DNA of 6,299 bases from an uncultured Eubacteriales bacterium (GTDB lineage Bacteria > Bacillota > Clostridia > Lachnospirales > CAG-274): assembly GCA_902495025.1 (NCBI GenBank), contig CABUWB010000119.1, positions 1 through 6,299 of the forward strand. Reading direction: 5' to 3'. The notes below the pieces were generated by a model. It was not told the origin of the DNA. It did not search any database and saw only the letters and a list, made by a program, of their open reading frames with translations. Shown here one piece after another: positions 5,619-6,299 of this stretch (positions within the stretch are counted from its first letter, which is position 1; each line of letters begins with the position of its first letter). Made by a program: the position numbers and the translations under genes.

Positions 5619-6299
5619 CAAGACCCTGGCTCATCATAGCGTCAGCAACCTTAAGGAAACCTGCAATGTTAGCACCTGCAACATAGTTATCCTTCATGCC
5701 GTACTCGTCAGCTCTGTCAATCATGTTGTGGCAGATATTAACCATTATGTTGTGAAGCTTGCTGTCAACCTCTTCAAATGTCCATGAAAGTCTTTCACTG
5801 TTCTGGCTCATTTCAAGAGCTGATGTAGCAACACCACCTGCGTTAGCAGCCTTTGCAGGAGCAAAGAGAACACCGTTCTTCTGGAATACATCAATAGCCT
5901 CAAGAGTTGAAGGCATGTTAGCACCCTCACCTACTGCCTTACAGCCGTTAGCAACAAGTGCCTTAGCGGCAGCCTCGTTAAGCTCGTTCTGAGTTGCGCA
6001 AGGAAGAGCAATATCACACTTGATGTTCCAAACACCCTTGCCCTCATGATACTCAGCAGATGGCTTGTGGCTTGTGTACTCAGCAAGTCTGCCTCTTCTT
6101 GTAAACTTAAGGTCCTTAACGTACTCAATGTCAACACCGTCAGCGTCATAAACATAACCGTTAGAGTCAGAGAAACTTACAACCTTAGCGCCAAGCTGTG
6201 TAGCCTTTTCAGCAGCATAAACAGCAACGTTACCAGAACCGGAGATAACAACTGTCTTACCCTTGAAGCTGTCGCCCTTATTGTTAAGCATTTCCTCTG
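5614..6299 (-). CDS. gdhA: Glutamate dehydrogenase, C-terminal part (gene cut by window edge)
   Basis: The last 227 or so codons of a hexameric-type glutamate dehydrogenase, which interconverts 2-oxoglutarate plus ammonia and glutamate in the cytoplasm. The frame continues past the edge: the bases before the methionine at 6291 read Glu-Glu, so that ATG is internal, not a start. About half of the usual 445-450 residues is present, covering the nucleotide-binding domain. Visible motifs, counted from that methionine, are the Rossmann loop SGSGNVA (17-23), SDSNG (41-45) at the cofactor-specificity position, and further on PCATQNEL, GEGANMP, AGGVATSALEMSQN and the C-terminal NYVAGANIAGFLKVADAM. 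This resembles the NADP-type E. coli GdhA, so NADP(H) is likelier than NAD(H), but this is not certain. Codon use differs from the neighbours, with many GCT, GTT and GGT, as in highly expressed genes. The catalytic lysines lie outside the window. A strong terminator follows. Confidence 0.95.
   Translation of the reverse strand, partial: EEMLNNKGDSFKGKTVVISGSGNVAVYAAEKATQLGAKVVSFSDSNGYVYDADGVDIEYVKDLKFTRRGRLAEYTSHKPSAEYHEGKGVWNIKCDIALPCATQNELNEAAAKALVANGCKAVGEGANMPSTLEAIDVFQKNGVLFAPAKAANAGGVATSALEMSQNSERLSWTFEEVDSKLHNIMVNICHNMIDRADEYGMKDNYVAGANIAGFLKVADAMMSQGLV

Overview
The window reads as ordinary chromosomal DNA from a Firmicute, most likely an anaerobic Clostridia-type bacterium. The basis is a Gram-positive-style topoisomerase III, GGAGG-type ribosome binding sites, sigma-A-like promoters with 17-bp spacers, and a hexameric-type glutamate dehydrogenase. 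I cannot name the species. No mobile element, CRISPR array, rRNA or tRNA gene was recognised.

All five genes lie on the minus strand, so in transcription order the window is read from right to left. (1) 6299-5614: the 3' half of a glutamate dehydrogenase gene (gdhA), cut by the window edge and followed by a strong intrinsic terminator at 5547-5573. (2) 5448-3624: a two-gene operon of a TetR-family regulator and a CPA-type cation:proton antiporter. The start and stop codons are one base apart, and the antiporter's ribosome binding site lies inside the last codons of the regulator gene. Its promoter, at 5511-5483, is covered by two copies of an ATTGAC-N6-GTCAAT palindrome, which suggests an autoregulated, ligand-inducible module. 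(3) 3615-3479: an intergenic stretch with a bidirectional-looking terminator, a short 11-bp tandem array, two overlapping A/T-rich dyads and an exact-consensus promoter (TTGACA-N17-TATAAT). (4) 3478-28: a MATE-family efflux transporter followed 7 bp later by topB (DNA topoisomerase III), probably one operon that ends at the hairpin at 1-27.

The region is tightly packed, and the only sizeable gaps (165 bp before tetR, 145 bp before the MATE gene) are filled with regulatory signals. Three of the five genes are a regulator and two membrane exporters. The two transporter units have separate promoters and visibly different dyads, so they do not look co-regulated. I see no clear evidence of an undescribed system. 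The most interesting points are the doubled TetR operator with its overlapped cistron, and the layered terminator, dyad and perfect promoter upstream of the MATE-topB pair. Three upstream-extended reading frames (TTG at 4862, ATG at 3577, GTG at 5544) were trimmed because ribosome binding sites and promoters support internal starts.
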